Shown here one piece after another: positions 1-7,772 of a DNA stretch of 39,394 bases. This stretch comes from an uncultured Mediterranea sp. Its GTDB lineage: Bacteria > Bacteroidota > Bacteroidia > Bacteroidales > Bacteroidaceae. Both the position numbers and the translations under genes were made by a program. The notes beneath the pieces are model-generated. The model did not search any database. It was not told where the DNA came from and saw nothing but the letters and a program-made list of their open reading frames with translations. Location of the stretch: positions 1 to 39,394 of the forward strand of contig CALZEQ010000030.1 of assembly GCA_945641355.1 (NCBI GenBank). Direction: 5' to 3'. How positions within the stretch are numbered: position 1 is the stretch's first letter; every line of letters begins with the position of its first letter.

Positions 1-396
1 TGGGAAGGCGAATACACCTACCGCTGCATCCTTACAAATGACTACGAGTCTTCCGCGAAAGAGATTGTCGAATTCTACAACCTCCGCGGAGGGAAGGAGC
101 GCATCTTCGATGACATGAACAACGGATTCGGCTGGAACAGGCTTCCAAAATCCTTCATGGGAGAAAACACGGTGTTTCTTCTGCTTACGGCACTCATACG
201 CAACTTCTATAAATTCATCATGGCGAGGCTTGACGTGAAGAGGTTCGGACTCAAAGCAACAAGCCGCATCAAGGCGTTTGTCTTCAAGTTCATCTCTGTG
301 CCAGCCAAATGGGTCAGGACATCAAGGCAGTATGTGCTGAATATCTATTCATGCAACAACGCTTATGCTGATGTGTTCCAGAATGACTTTGGATAA
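1..396 (+). CDS. IS1380-family transposase, C-terminal part (cut by window edge)
   Basis: The frame is open from the first base to a TAA at 394-396, giving 131 residues with no start codon of its own, so the gene begins upstream of the window. It holds the motif EFYNLRGGKERIFDDMNN followed by GFGWNRLP, which resembles the C-terminal catalytic block (YxxRxxxE-like region) of IS4/IS1380-type DDE transposases common in Bacteroides. The product would cut and rejoin IS ends. It lies next to the outer end of a mobilizable element and may have inserted into it or beside it. The family call is from memory of the motif. The IS inverted repeat downstream was not identified. Confidence 0.75.
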   Translation, partial: WEGEYTYRCILTNDYESSAKEIVEFYNLRGGKERIFDDMNNGFGWNRLPKSFMGENTVFLLLTALIRNFYKFIMARLDVKRFGLKATSRIKAFVFKFISVPAKWVRTSRQYVLNIYSCNNAYADVFQNDFG

Positions 397-453
397 CACC
401 GACAACTTATGGTCGTGATTTTGCGTATTGCCTCAAGTCGCATGGTGGGGTAA

Positions 454-506
454 GGGGCATTTATATGTCTTTATGGTGACATTCGATGCACTGTGCCCCC
501 TTTTTA
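454..506 (+). terminator. Possible hairpin with T-run after the IS transposase
   Basis: GGGGCA at 454-459 can pair with TGCCCC at 494-499, followed by a CTTTTT run. The loop is long (about 34 nt), so this is a weak terminator candidate; it may instead be part of an IS end. Confidence 0.25.
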
Positions 507-652
507 CTAACGATGCAGATTCTTTTCGCTTCTGTATCATATTAGGCGCGTAGTTGCGGATTTGAGGATTATATTACCGATACTTTTATAAGCAACACAA
601 AAGTACAAAAAATCCGTGATAATTTAATTTATATCAAGGACTTTATTTTGAT

Positions 653-1960
653 TTACAATCTAATATCTCGATTTTGTTTCCTTGTAGGTGCTCCCAATGC
701 TTGCATAAACTCGTCTTTCTTTCGTCTGAACCAACTGATGTGTGAAACACCGTCTATGTTGAGATTGAAATTGCCATCCTTATCCTTTTTTAGTGAACAT
801 ATCGTTTTGTCTGCCCTAAAATGTTGGTTAAACTCACGAGAATACAGTTCGCCTTTAATGGAGACATCTTTGAATGTGCATAGTTTCCTAATAACGGCAT
901 CGCCAAAGTTCAGCGTATCACGCAAGAATTTAATGGTCGGCATCAGTTTTTCCACATAAGGGAAGTAGTGTTTGACAAAATCCACAAATTCGAACAACTT
1001 GCGGTGCTGTTGCTCGTAAGCGTTTCTTATCTCCTGTATCTGTTCGGCTTGTTGTCGTTCCCGTTGTCGGGCTTCGTCTTCAAGTTCAAGGATGCGGTCT
1101 TGCAAGTCCTCGTTCCTGCGTTCCAACGATTTCATTCTTCCACTTCCGAAAAGAGAACCCACACTGCTTGCAAGGGCGGTTGCCGTATCGGTGGCTGCGC
1201 TTTTGAGCTTGTCGGTGCGGATTTCCGCTTTTACCTGTCTTAATTCCTCCTGCGCTTCGGTCTTCTTTTCCCGTAACAGTCTGGTTTCGGTTTCAAGGGT
1301 TTCATTTTTCTTTTTCAAGTCCCGATAATACTGCATGGTGGTAGTGTGCCGTGCTTCCGAGCCCCGTACCCCACGTTGCAATCCGTATTTCTTCATCACC
1401 CTTGCGTAATTGTCGTGGTAGGCAATCAGGGTCTGGCGGTTGAACAGGTCATCGGCACACAAACGGACGGAATTTGTTTTCTTGCGGTACTTGCGCTTGC
1501 CATCAGCCTGTTCTTTCTTGGCTTTGCGCCTTTCACCCGTCACGATGGGAACAACGGCTGCGTGGATGTGCGGAGTCTTCTCGTCCATGTGCAGATGTGC
1601 GGCAACCACATTGTCTTTGCCGAATGTGGCTTGTAGCCATTGGATGCTGTCGTTGCACCATTCATCGAGTTTTCCTTTTTCCTGTATGTTCATCATGTCC
1701 TCGTGCGTACCCGACAAGACTACCCGAACGACACGGACTTGGTCGTGTGTGATTTTCCGTCTGATGCCTGCCGTCTTCAGCCTGTGGGCAATCGCTTCAT
1801 CCCTGCCGTGAACACCATCGGGGTATCCGATTAGTACCTTGTTGAGATGTGTCCTTGTCGGGTCGGCATTCTTAGGTATTATTCTTCTCTCTATATGGTC
1901 GGACTGTACGGTGTCCGATGAACCTTTTGCTTTCTTTATGTCCAATGAAAAATATCCCAT
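653..1960 (-). CDS. MobV/Pre-type relaxase (mobilization protein)
   Basis: This 435-residue protein should nick the element's oriT and pilot the strand during helper-driven conjugation. The diagnostic motif HLHMDEKTPHIH sits at residues 122-133 and is the three-histidine metal-binding motif (HxDExxPHxH) of the MobV/Pre family. The N-terminal part (about 1-215) is the relaxase domain. Residues from about 220 to 330 are rich in E, K, Q and R and look like a long coiled coil. The gene follows a stretch with two perfect hairpins (2072-2172) that could be its oriT. It appears full length, with ATG at 1958-1960. BmpH-type relaxases of Bacteroides are the closest match from memory. Confidence 0.85.
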   Translation of the reverse strand: MGYFSLDIKKAKGSSDTVQSDHIERRIIPKNADPTRTHLNKVLIGYPDGVHGRDEAIAHRLKTAGIRRKITHDQVRVVRVVLSGTHEDMMNIQEKGKLDEWCNDSIQWLQATFGKDNVVAAHLHMDEKTPHIHAAVVPIVTGERRKAKKEQADGKRKYRKKTNSVRLCADDLFNRQTLIAYHDNYARVMKKYGLQRGVRGSEARHTTTMQYYRDLKKKNETLETETRLLREKKTEAQEELRQVKAEIRTDKLKSAATDTATALASSVGSLFGSGRMKSLERRNEDLQDRILELEDEARQRERQQAEQIQEIRNAYEQQHRKLFEFVDFVKHYFPYVEKLMPTIKFLRDTLNFGDAVIRKLCTFKDVSIKGELYSREFNQHFRADKTICSLKKDKDGNFNLNIDGVSHISWFRRKKDEFMQALGAPTRKQNRDIRL

Positions 1961-2071
1961 ATTGTTTTGATTTTAACGGTTATTGTTATGATTGTCTTCT
2001 CTGCCTGTGGCATCGGCTCGCAGGGTTTATTATGTAAATGAACCTTTGCTACTCTCGTTTGCACAGGGTTT

Positions 2072-2091
2072 CCAAAGGGATTTCCCTTTGG
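2072..2091. repeat. Perfect 9-bp hairpin upstream of the relaxase gene
   Basis: CCAAAGGGA (2072-2080) and TCCCTTTGG (2083-2091) are separated by 2 nt. It lies in the noncoding gap between the primase locus and the relaxase gene, where an oriT is expected. Confidence 0.6.
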
Positions 2092-2152
2092 CTCGTTAGG
2101 GAGTTTTTAGCGTTACCGTGTAATGCGTTAAGAAAACGCCCTATTAAGCTAT

Positions 2153-2172
2153 GGTATTTCTGTCTAAATACC
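2153..2172 (-). other. Candidate oriT inverted repeat
   Basis: GGTATTT (2153-2159) and AAATACC (2166-2172) form a perfect 7-bp inverted repeat around CTGTCT. MobV relaxases recognise an inverted repeat just upstream of their own gene, and this one lies about 190 bp before the relaxase start. The nick site cannot be read from sequence alone. Confidence 0.45.
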
Positions 2173-2194
2173 TTTCGGAAAGCAGACGAGCATA

Positions 2195-2975
2195 TTACAG
2201 ATGAAATCCCCCTTTCTTTTTCGGTGGCTGCATCATCCGCCTTGCGGATTGGACTTGCTTCTTCTCCTTTATCGGCTCTGCCGATTGGGACAAGGGCTTA
2301 CCGCACAGGCAGTCGTTCAAGTCCTTATACTCACGATAGTACATTGACTTGTCAAGCAGCCGTTCCCCGAACTTCTCTTTCAGCTTCTTGCAGGTGTTCC
2401 GTCCTGCCGTGTCGTTGTCAAGGAAACAGCCGACTTGGGTGTAGGTCTCCAATATGCTTTCCGCTTTTGCAAGATTGGAAACGGAGTTCAGTATGACATA
2501 GTCCTGCGTGTCCAATCGCTGGTGTTGCGGATTGTTCTTCCGATACCAACAGCAGGATAGGCAACTTCTGAATCGGTTGCAGGTAGAGCAGTTGCAGATA
2601 GTCCATCCCCAACTCGTATTGTTCCCCGAAGATGTGCCGTACCAAAGATTGGATATGCGATAAATCGCCCTCCTGCGGTCGGTGGTCTATCGGTTCGTAA
2701 AGGTTAAGGAACTTGCCGACCACGGAACGGTAGCCGATGTGTTCGGGTACGGTGCAGAAGCCGTCATACTTGGGAACGCTGCCGATGTAATCCTTGCCGT
2801 AATCCTGTCGCAGGGTCTCGTTGTTCCATGCGATGCGTTTCTTCATATACCCTCCGTTCAGTCTCGGTTGCTCCACAATCTTGTAGAGCGTTGTCCCGAC
2901 ACGGATAAATTCTTCCTTTGCCATGCCGCCATCCGATGGCGATCTGTGGCTGTCCTGTTGTTCGATAGCTGACAT
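2195..2975 (-). pseudogene. Primase locus: helicase-primase N-terminus joined out of frame to a Toprim primase C-terminus
   Basis: From ATG at 2973-2975 the frame encodes about 145 residues resembling the N-terminal part of Bacteroides primase-helicase proteins, ending at LQPIQKLPILLLVSEE. In intact relatives this leads directly into the ATP-binding segment. Here the frame continues into unrelated residues and stops at 2418. From about 2548 a different frame encodes a Toprim-like C-terminus: ILNSVSNLAKAESILETY, then GCFLDNDTAGRNTCKKLK and YREYKDLNDCL, ending at 2195. The simplest reading is that a deletion removed the end of one gene and the start of the next, with the junction near 2545-2555. 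Neither half should work, since the Walker motifs and the zinc/catalytic N-terminus of the primase are gone. Confidence 0.7.
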
Positions 2976-3010
2976 AATCAAATGGTTTTAAGTTTGAAAA
3001 TTACTAGCTG

Positions 3011-3018
3011 CAAAATTA
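3011..3018 (-). promoter_or_regulatory. -7 box for the primase locus
   Basis: TAATTTTG on the minus strand fits TAnnTTTG. Start of transcription would be near 3004, about 30 nt before the ATG at 2975. No clear -33 TTTG was seen. Confidence 0.45.
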
Positions 3019-3125
3019 TAATCAATTATCGGATAGGCTGTTATGCAAAACACGGCAGAATGATGACAAATAGCCCCCGAAACAAAAACTTTTAATGGTT
3101 TGGGCAGGAAACGGGTTGTGCAAAC

Positions 3126-3170
3126 GGAAAAACTCCCGAAAAGCGAATGTCGGATTACGCTTTTTGGGAG
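3126..3170 (-). terminator. Rho-independent terminator after the HTH gene
   Basis: A 13-bp stem with a single G-T wobble pairs 3133-3145 with 3158-3170 around a 12-nt loop. On the minus strand it is followed by five T residues. It lies about 80 nt past the HTH gene stop, separating it from the primase locus. Confidence 0.65.
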
Positions 3171-3251
3171 AAAAAATCAGAGCATCTGTCGTTCTGTCGT
3201 ACTGACTTAATGAATTACTGACTTACCGAGTGAATAATGTCAGGCATTCAG

Positions 3252-3635
3252 CTACGAGAAGTATTCGGATTTGGATATACCGTTGTTATTCAGCGAGAAG
3301 AAGATGCTTGTTTTCTCTTTTCGCAGGTACAGTCTTTCAAGAACGGCATTGCGTACCCTTTCCGCTCCGAATGTGCCGATATGGAAAGCGAGGGCAACTA
3401 TCACTTCAAGGTCGTAAACCTCCATACAGCAATTATCGGATACCCGTATGTTTCGCCTTATCCCGTATTCCCTTAAAACTCCGCTCTTGCAAAGAGTATT
3501 TATCCCTGCACGGAATGTCGGGGCGGTTACTCCGAACAGGTCGCAAAGTTCCCATTCGCTCATGGCGGTTGCGCTAATGTCGGTCGGCAAGGTGATGTTG
3601 CCGTTGCCGTCCGTTGTGATGATGCTTCGTTTCAT
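3252..3635 (-). CDS. Small helix-turn-helix-like protein of the mobilizable element
   Basis: This 127-residue protein lies 12 nt downstream of the integrase gene on the same strand, so the two are probably co-transcribed. Residues about 26-54 (SEWELCDLFGVTAPTFRAGI onward) have the spacing of a helix-turn-helix, and the C-terminal half (YDLEVIVALAFHIG) resembles segments found in other Bacteroides element proteins. A role as recombination directionality factor or element regulator is inferred from position only. A terminator follows at 3126-3170. The exact family was not recognised. Start ATG is at 3633-3635. Confidence 0.6.
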   Translation of the reverse strand: MKRSIITTDGNGNITLPTDISATAMSEWELCDLFGVTAPTFRAGINTLCKSGVLREYGIRRNIRVSDNCCMEVYDLEVIVALAFHIGTFGAERVRNAVLERLYLRKEKTSIFFSLNNNGISKSEYFS

Positions 3636-3647
3636 GGCTATGCTTGG

Positions 3648-4868
3648 TTATGGGGTTACACTTCCGAACGATGCGTTCAGCTTGTTGCCGAACATCGTTA
3701 GGTCATTGTCAAGTTTCTGCGTGGTTATCTTCGCATAGATTTGAGTCGTGACAATGTTCGTGTGTCCCAGAATACGGCTCACGCTTTCAATGGGCATCCC
3801 CTTGCTAAGAGCCAGTGTTCCAAACGTATGACGTGCGCAATGGTAGGAGATTTGCTTCTCTATTCCGCATTCCGCCATTACCTTTTTCAACTGTTTGCAC
3901 ATCGTCCAATAGTAGATTTTCCCGAAAACCAGCTTGTCTTCCGACAGATACTTGTACCGTTCGATTATCTGCAAGGGAATATCAAGCAGCTTCACTTGGA
4001 ACGGGACATTTGTCTTGTGCCGTTTCGACAATATCCATTTCTCACCGTTTACCTCCACTATTTCGTCCGTTGTGAGTTCTTTCATATCCACGAAAGACAA
4101 GGCGGTGAAGCAGGCGAAAATGAACAGGTCTCGCACCAATGCGAGGGTGGGGTTGTTAAACTCGTGCGCCATGATTCTTTTGATTTCGTCTTCTGTCAGA
4201 TATTCCCGTTCCTTAACATTCGGGCTGATATGGAACTGCGCAAACGGATTTCTCGGTATCAGTCCGTTATAGTGCGCACGCATGACCACGCCTTTCAGCC
4301 ACATGCAGTTCAGCCAGATGGTGGCGTTTTTCAGTCCCCGTTCAGCCGTAAGATAAGCCGCAAACTCCTTGATGAAGTCGGGCGTAAGTTCCAGCATGGA
4401 CATGTCCGTCCGTCTGTAGAATGACTTGATAAAGGCTGCGACATAGTTCCTTGCCCTTACCATTACTTTGTATGTGCCGATGCTGCGGTCTTTGCCGACA
4501 CGTTTCAGGAAGTTGGCGCAATCCTTGTCAAAAGCCTTTATCAGTGTCTCATACTCGCTTCCTACCCCTTGGTAGGCATTGCGCACCATTTCAGCCGTTA
4601 CGTATGCCTCTCGGTCGGATATGCGCTGATAGTGCTTGATGATTTGCGCCTTGATGTTGTCCAATGCCAGATTGATGTTCCGTGCTTCGGCACTCTTGCC
4701 TTTGGCTCGGTTGCCTTTCGCATCCCAAAGGTTTTTTGGGATGGTCTGCTTGCAACTGAACTGCGCCACAGTACCGTTGATTGTCACTCGTCCCATGATA
4801 GGGACAATACCGGTTTTCTCCTTACTGCCGTTCACGTAGAACAGCACTTTGAATGTACTTCTTGCCAT
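3648..4868 (-). CDS. Tyrosine recombinase (integrase) of the mobilizable element
   Basis: This 406-residue site-specific recombinase would integrate and excise the element. The start is placed at ATG 4866-4868 (MARSTFKV). A longer reading would begin with TTG at 4889, but that codon lies inside the predicted -7 box. An arm-binding N-terminus and a core-binding domain precede the catalytic domain. The C-terminus has HCAR (H343, R346), GH (H369) and the nucleophile region QIYAKIT (Y378). The first catalytic Arg is missing: the segment FTALSFVDM has Ser (about 258) where most family members have Arg. The CTnDOT integrase IntDOT shows the same kind of substitution. The gene appears intact even though the primase locus is not. 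Confidence 0.9.
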   Translation of the reverse strand: MARSTFKVLFYVNGSKEKTGIVPIMGRVTINGTVAQFSCKQTIPKNLWDAKGNRAKGKSAEARNINLALDNIKAQIIKHYQRISDREAYVTAEMVRNAYQGVGSEYETLIKAFDKDCANFLKRVGKDRSIGTYKVMVRARNYVAAFIKSFYRRTDMSMLELTPDFIKEFAAYLTAERGLKNATIWLNCMWLKGVVMRAHYNGLIPRNPFAQFHISPNVKEREYLTEDEIKRIMAHEFNNPTLALVRDLFIFACFTALSFVDMKELTTDEIVEVNGEKWILSKRHKTNVPFQVKLLDIPLQIIERYKYLSEDKLVFGKIYYWTMCKQLKKVMAECGIEKQISYHCARHTFGTLALSKGMPIESVSRILGHTNIVTTQIYAKITTQKLDNDLTMFGNKLNASFGSVTP

Positions 4869-4886
4869 ACTCGTTTTTTTTGTTTG

Positions 4887-4894
4887 CAAAGTTA
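4887..4894 (-). promoter_or_regulatory. -7 box for the integrase gene
   Basis: TAACTTTG on the minus strand fits TAnnTTTG. Transcription would start near 4880, giving a 5' leader of about 12 nt to the ATG at 4868. This supports the shorter start. No clear -33 box was seen. Confidence 0.5.
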
Positions 4895-5134
4895 AATATC
4901 AACGAGTTATACCTTGATACGCAAATCGGTGACAAACGGTGCAATAGCATCTCTCATATGTTAAATCTTACTCTTCCACGGGTAATGATTTGCAAACCAT
5001 TCTTCTTCTTAAATCCGCTTTTCCTTGCGTTTTCCGATTTTTCGGCTTGTCATCATTTGATACCGTAACGACTCTGATATTAAGTCATTTAACGTCATTT
5101 CTCCTGTTTTTCGAGGTTATTCCAGAGATTTTTA
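4895..5134. other. Noncoding integrase-side end of the mobilizable element
   Basis: Together with flanking leaders, 4869-5233 is free of convincing genes. It is AT-rich and contains the integrase promoter at one end and the attachment-like core at the other. Integrase arm-binding sites would be expected here, but no repeated motif was recognised by eye. Confidence 0.4.
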
Positions 5135-5144
5135 GTAAGTTTGC
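5135..5144 (+). other. Attachment-site core (GTANNTTTGC type) overlapping a -7 promoter box
   Basis: GTAAGTTTGC matches the GTANNTTTGC target described for CTnDOT-type integrases. It contains TAAGTTTG (5136-5143), a TAnnTTTG -7 box oriented toward the lipid kinase gene. If used, transcription would start near 5150 with a leader of about 84 nt. Confidence 0.5.
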
Positions 5145-5233
5145 AGCATCCATCCGAACGGAGCGAGCTGCACAGCCTCTGCACCGATGAGGGAGGAAAG
5201 GATTTTGAGATAACATGTAAAACCAGCATCATC

Positions 5234-6157
5234 ATGAGCGTAGCATCCGAAAAGTGGGGAATCATCTACAACCCCAAAGCCGGTACCCGAAAAGTACAAA
5301 AACGATGGAAGGAGATAAAAGCCTACATGGACAGCAAGGGCGTAAACTACGACTACGTGCAGTCCGAAGGCTTCGGATCGGTGGAACGTCTGGCAGGCAT
5401 CCTGGCCAACAACGGCTACCGTACCATCGTGGTGGTGGGAGGCGACGGAGCACTGAACGATGCCATCAACGGCATCATGCTGTCCGATGCCAAGGAGAAG
5501 GAGTCGATTGCCATCGGCATCATCCCTAACGGCATCGGCAACGACTTCGCCAAGTACTGGGAGATGAGCTCGGAATACAAGGAGGCGGTAGATTGCATCA
5601 TCAAGGGACGCCGCCGCCGCATTGATGTGGGCACCTGCTACTACTACGACGGCCAGCGGCACCTCACACGCTACTTTCTGAATGCCATCAACATAGGACT
5701 AGGAGCACGCATCGTGAAGATTACCGACCAGTGCAAACGCTTCTGGGGCGTGAAATACCTCTCCTACTTCATGGCATTGCTCTCCATCATCTTCGAACGC
5801 AAGTTCTACCGCATGCACCTGAAAGTAAACGGCGAACATGTACGCGGACGCATCATGACGGTGTGCATTGGCAGTGCCTGGGGATACGGACAATCGCCCA
5901 GTGCCGTACCCTACAACGGATGGCTGGACGTATCGGTTATCTACCGGCCCGAACTGCTGCAGCTATGGTCGGGACTGTGGATGCTGATTCAAGGCCGCAT
6001 CCTTAACCACAAGGTAGTAAAGCCCTATCGCACACAAAAGGTGAAAGTGCTGCGCGCCCAGAATGCTTCTGTGGATTTGGATGGACGCATCCTCGACCGC
6101 CATTTCCCGCTGGAAATAGGCATCCTACACGAGGCCATCACCCTGATTATACCCTGA
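5234..6157 (+). CDS. Diacylglycerol kinase family lipid kinase
   Basis: This 307-residue protein probably phosphorylates a membrane lipid (diacylglycerol or a sphingoid/ceramide-type lipid) on the inner face of the membrane. The nucleotide-binding motifs of the DAGK catalytic domain are clear: NPKAG at residues 13-17, VVGGDGALNDAING at about 67-80, and PNGIGNDFAKYW near 98. The start is set at ATG 5234. A TTG-started reading from 5141 would begin inside the predicted -7 box and is unlikely. The gene lies 50 nt upstream of kdsA on the same strand, so both may share a transcript. The exact lipid substrate cannot be read from the sequence. Confidence 0.88.
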   Translation: MSVASEKWGIIYNPKAGTRKVQKRWKEIKAYMDSKGVNYDYVQSEGFGSVERLAGILANNGYRTIVVVGGDGALNDAINGIMLSDAKEKESIAIGIIPNGIGNDFAKYWEMSSEYKEAVDCIIKGRRRRIDVGTCYYYDGQRHLTRYFLNAINIGLGARIVKITDQCKRFWGVKYLSYFMALLSIIFERKFYRMHLKVNGEHVRGRIMTVCIGSAWGYGQSPSAVPYNGWLDVSVIYRPELLQLWSGLWMLIQGRILNHKVVKPYRTQKVKVLRAQNASVDLDGRILDRHFPLEIGILHEAITLIIP

Positions 6158-6207
6158 AACGGAAAACGAATGTGACCAAGTAACTGACTAAAAAAAGAAC
6201 AAGCATC

Positions 6208-7014
6208 ATGATAGACCAACTGAAAAACAATGCTGCCGACAACTTTTTCCTGCTGGCAGGGCCCTGTGTCATCGAGGGAGAAGAGATGGCACTGCGCATT
6301 GCCGAACGTATCACTGCCATCACCGAACGGCTGCAGATACCCTATGTTTTCAAGGGATCGTACCGCAAGGCTAACCGCTCACGCCTGGATTCGTTCATGG
6401 GCATCGGCGACGAAAAGGCACTGCAGATATTGAAGAAGGTACACGACACCTTCGGCATCCCTACAGTGACCGACATCCATGCCGCCGACGAAGCGGCCAT
6501 GGCAGCAGAGTATGTGGATATCCTACAGATTCCCGCCTTCCTGTGCCGGCAGACGGACCTGCTGGTAGCAGCCGCCCGGACAGGAAAGTGTGTGAACATC
6601 AAGAAGGGACAGTTCCTCTCACCGCTGGCCATGCGCTTTGCTGCCGAAAAGGTGGCTGAGGCAGGCAACAAGGAGGTGATGCTGACCGAACGGGGCACCA
6701 CTTTCGGCTATCAGGATCTGGTAATCGACTACCGGGGTATTCCTGAAATGAAGTCCTTCGGCTATCCCGTGATTTTGGATGTAACCCATTCGCTGCAACA
6801 ACCCAACCAGACGAGCGGCGTGACGGGAGGTATGCCCCAACTGATAGAGACGGTCGCCAAGGCGGGCGTAGCCGTAGGAGCTGACGGACTCTTCATCGAG
6901 ACACACGAGAATCCGGCCGTAGCCAAGAGTGACGGTGCCAACATGCTTCGGCTTGATCTGCTGGAGGAACTACTGGAGAAACTAGTGCGCATCCGCCAGG
7001 CCATCAAAGAGTGA
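6208..7014 (+). CDS. kdsA: 3-deoxy-8-phosphooctulonate (KDO-8-P) synthase
   Basis: KdsA condenses phosphoenolpyruvate with arabinose-5-phosphate to give KDO-8-phosphate, the precursor of the inner sugar of lipopolysaccharide; it acts in the cytoplasm. The 268 residues match the family length. Motifs: LAGPCVIEG at 16-24, FKGSYRKANRSRLDSF at about 48-63, QIPAFLCRQTDLL near 107-119, and LTERGTTFGYQDLV at 159-172. C20, H194, E231 and D242 align with the metal ligands of the Aquifex enzyme (Cys11, His185, Glu222, Asp233), so this should be the metal-dependent class rather than the E. coli Asn type. It follows the lipid kinase and precedes a DUF3256 gene. Confidence 0.95.
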   Translation: MIDQLKNNAADNFFLLAGPCVIEGEEMALRIAERITAITERLQIPYVFKGSYRKANRSRLDSFMGIGDEKALQILKKVHDTFGIPTVTDIHAADEAAMAAEYVDILQIPAFLCRQTDLLVAAARTGKCVNIKKGQFLSPLAMRFAAEKVAEAGNKEVMLTERGTTFGYQDLVIDYRGIPEMKSFGYPVILDVTHSLQQPNQTSGVTGGMPQLIETVAKAGVAVGADGLFIETHENPAVAKSDGANMLRLDLLEELLEKLVRIRQAIKE

Positions 7015-7091
7015 CGGACTTCATGTTTTCAAACAGAAGAACGTTTCGCCACTTGTAAGTCGTAACAAAAAAACGAAGAAAAAGAACAGAC

Positions 7092-7745
7092 ATGCATATA
7101 AAACTGAAACGAACCGCCCTGGCAGCCCTACTGCTAACGGGCAGCATCTGCATACAGGCACAAAACCTGAAAGAGTGTTTCCGAGAAATGCCCGATTCAC
7201 TCTGCCCGCTACTTTCTGCCATTAACCGAGCTGACTGCATCGACTTTATGGAGAGCGGCATGAAAGCCGAAGTGACCAACAACCTGGGCGGAAAGACAGA
7301 GATGACCGTGCTGACACCCGACTATCTGGCTCTAAAGATGAGCACGCAGACCTTTTGGCAGATGAAGATGCTGACACTACCTGACAGCACACAGGTGATA
7401 TGCACCGTATCAACGGCCTGTGCTGCTGCCTGCGACAGCCACATTGCCTTCTATACACCCCGATGGGAACCGCTGCCCGCCGACTGCTTCCTGCCGGAAA
7501 GCTGGCCCGTAGCAGATGACTTCATTGCCGAGGCAGCAGACACCACCTCCTTCTACCGCTATCAAGAGGCACGTCGGCAAGCTGACATCACACTGCTGAA
7601 GGCAGAACTGAATCCGAAGGAACCCCTGTTGACGCTGACCTTCAGCACACCCGACTACATGGCGGTCGAGGCACGCGAAACCCTGACACCCTATCTGAAG
7701 CAACCGCTGACACTGATGTGGAGAGAGGGGCGGTTCCAGCCATAA
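7092..7745 (+). CDS. DUF3256 family exported protein
   Basis: This 217-residue protein has a signal peptide (KRTALAALLLTGSICIQAQ, cleavage near residue 24), so it is exported to the periplasm or outer membrane. The body (for example CFREMPDSLCPLLSAINR and DFMESGMKAEV) matches from memory the Bacteroides DUF3256 family, whose function is unknown. It lies 77 nt downstream of kdsA on the same strand and may share its transcript. It ends 27 nt from the convergent YitT gene. Confidence 0.8.
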   Translation: MHIKLKRTALAALLLTGSICIQAQNLKECFREMPDSLCPLLSAINRADCIDFMESGMKAEVTNNLGGKTEMTVLTPDYLALKMSTQTFWQMKMLTLPDSTQVICTVSTACAAACDSHIAFYTPRWEPLPADCFLPESWPVADDFIAEAADTTSFYRYQEARRQADITLLKAELNPKEPLLTLTFSTPDYMAVEARETLTPYLKQPLTLMWREGRFQP

Positions 7746-7772
7746 GGAGAAGCAGCCCTCCCCTCACTCTGT

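Larger units (their letters stand above)
415..5144 (-). mobile_element. Decayed integrative mobilizable element (left end uncertain)
   Basis: The minus-strand order is integrase, small HTH protein, primase locus, candidate oriT and MobV relaxase. This is the backbone order of small Bacteroides mobilizable elements that use a conjugative helper. No cargo gene is visible. The right end is placed at GTAAGTTTGC (5135-5144), which matches the GTANNTTTGC core used by CTnDOT-type integrases. The best left partner in the same orientation is the 9-of-10 match GTGATTTTGC (415-424); a reverse-strand 9-of-10 match lies at 597-606. Because the primase locus is broken, the element probably replicates poorly or not at all on its own. 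The left boundary is a guess. Confidence 0.6.

Noticed and set aside
5141..5233. TTG-started N-terminal extension of the lipid kinase
   Set aside because: The TTG lies within the -7 box, and the added residues do not resemble the family, whose nucleotide-binding motif begins near the ATG at 5234.
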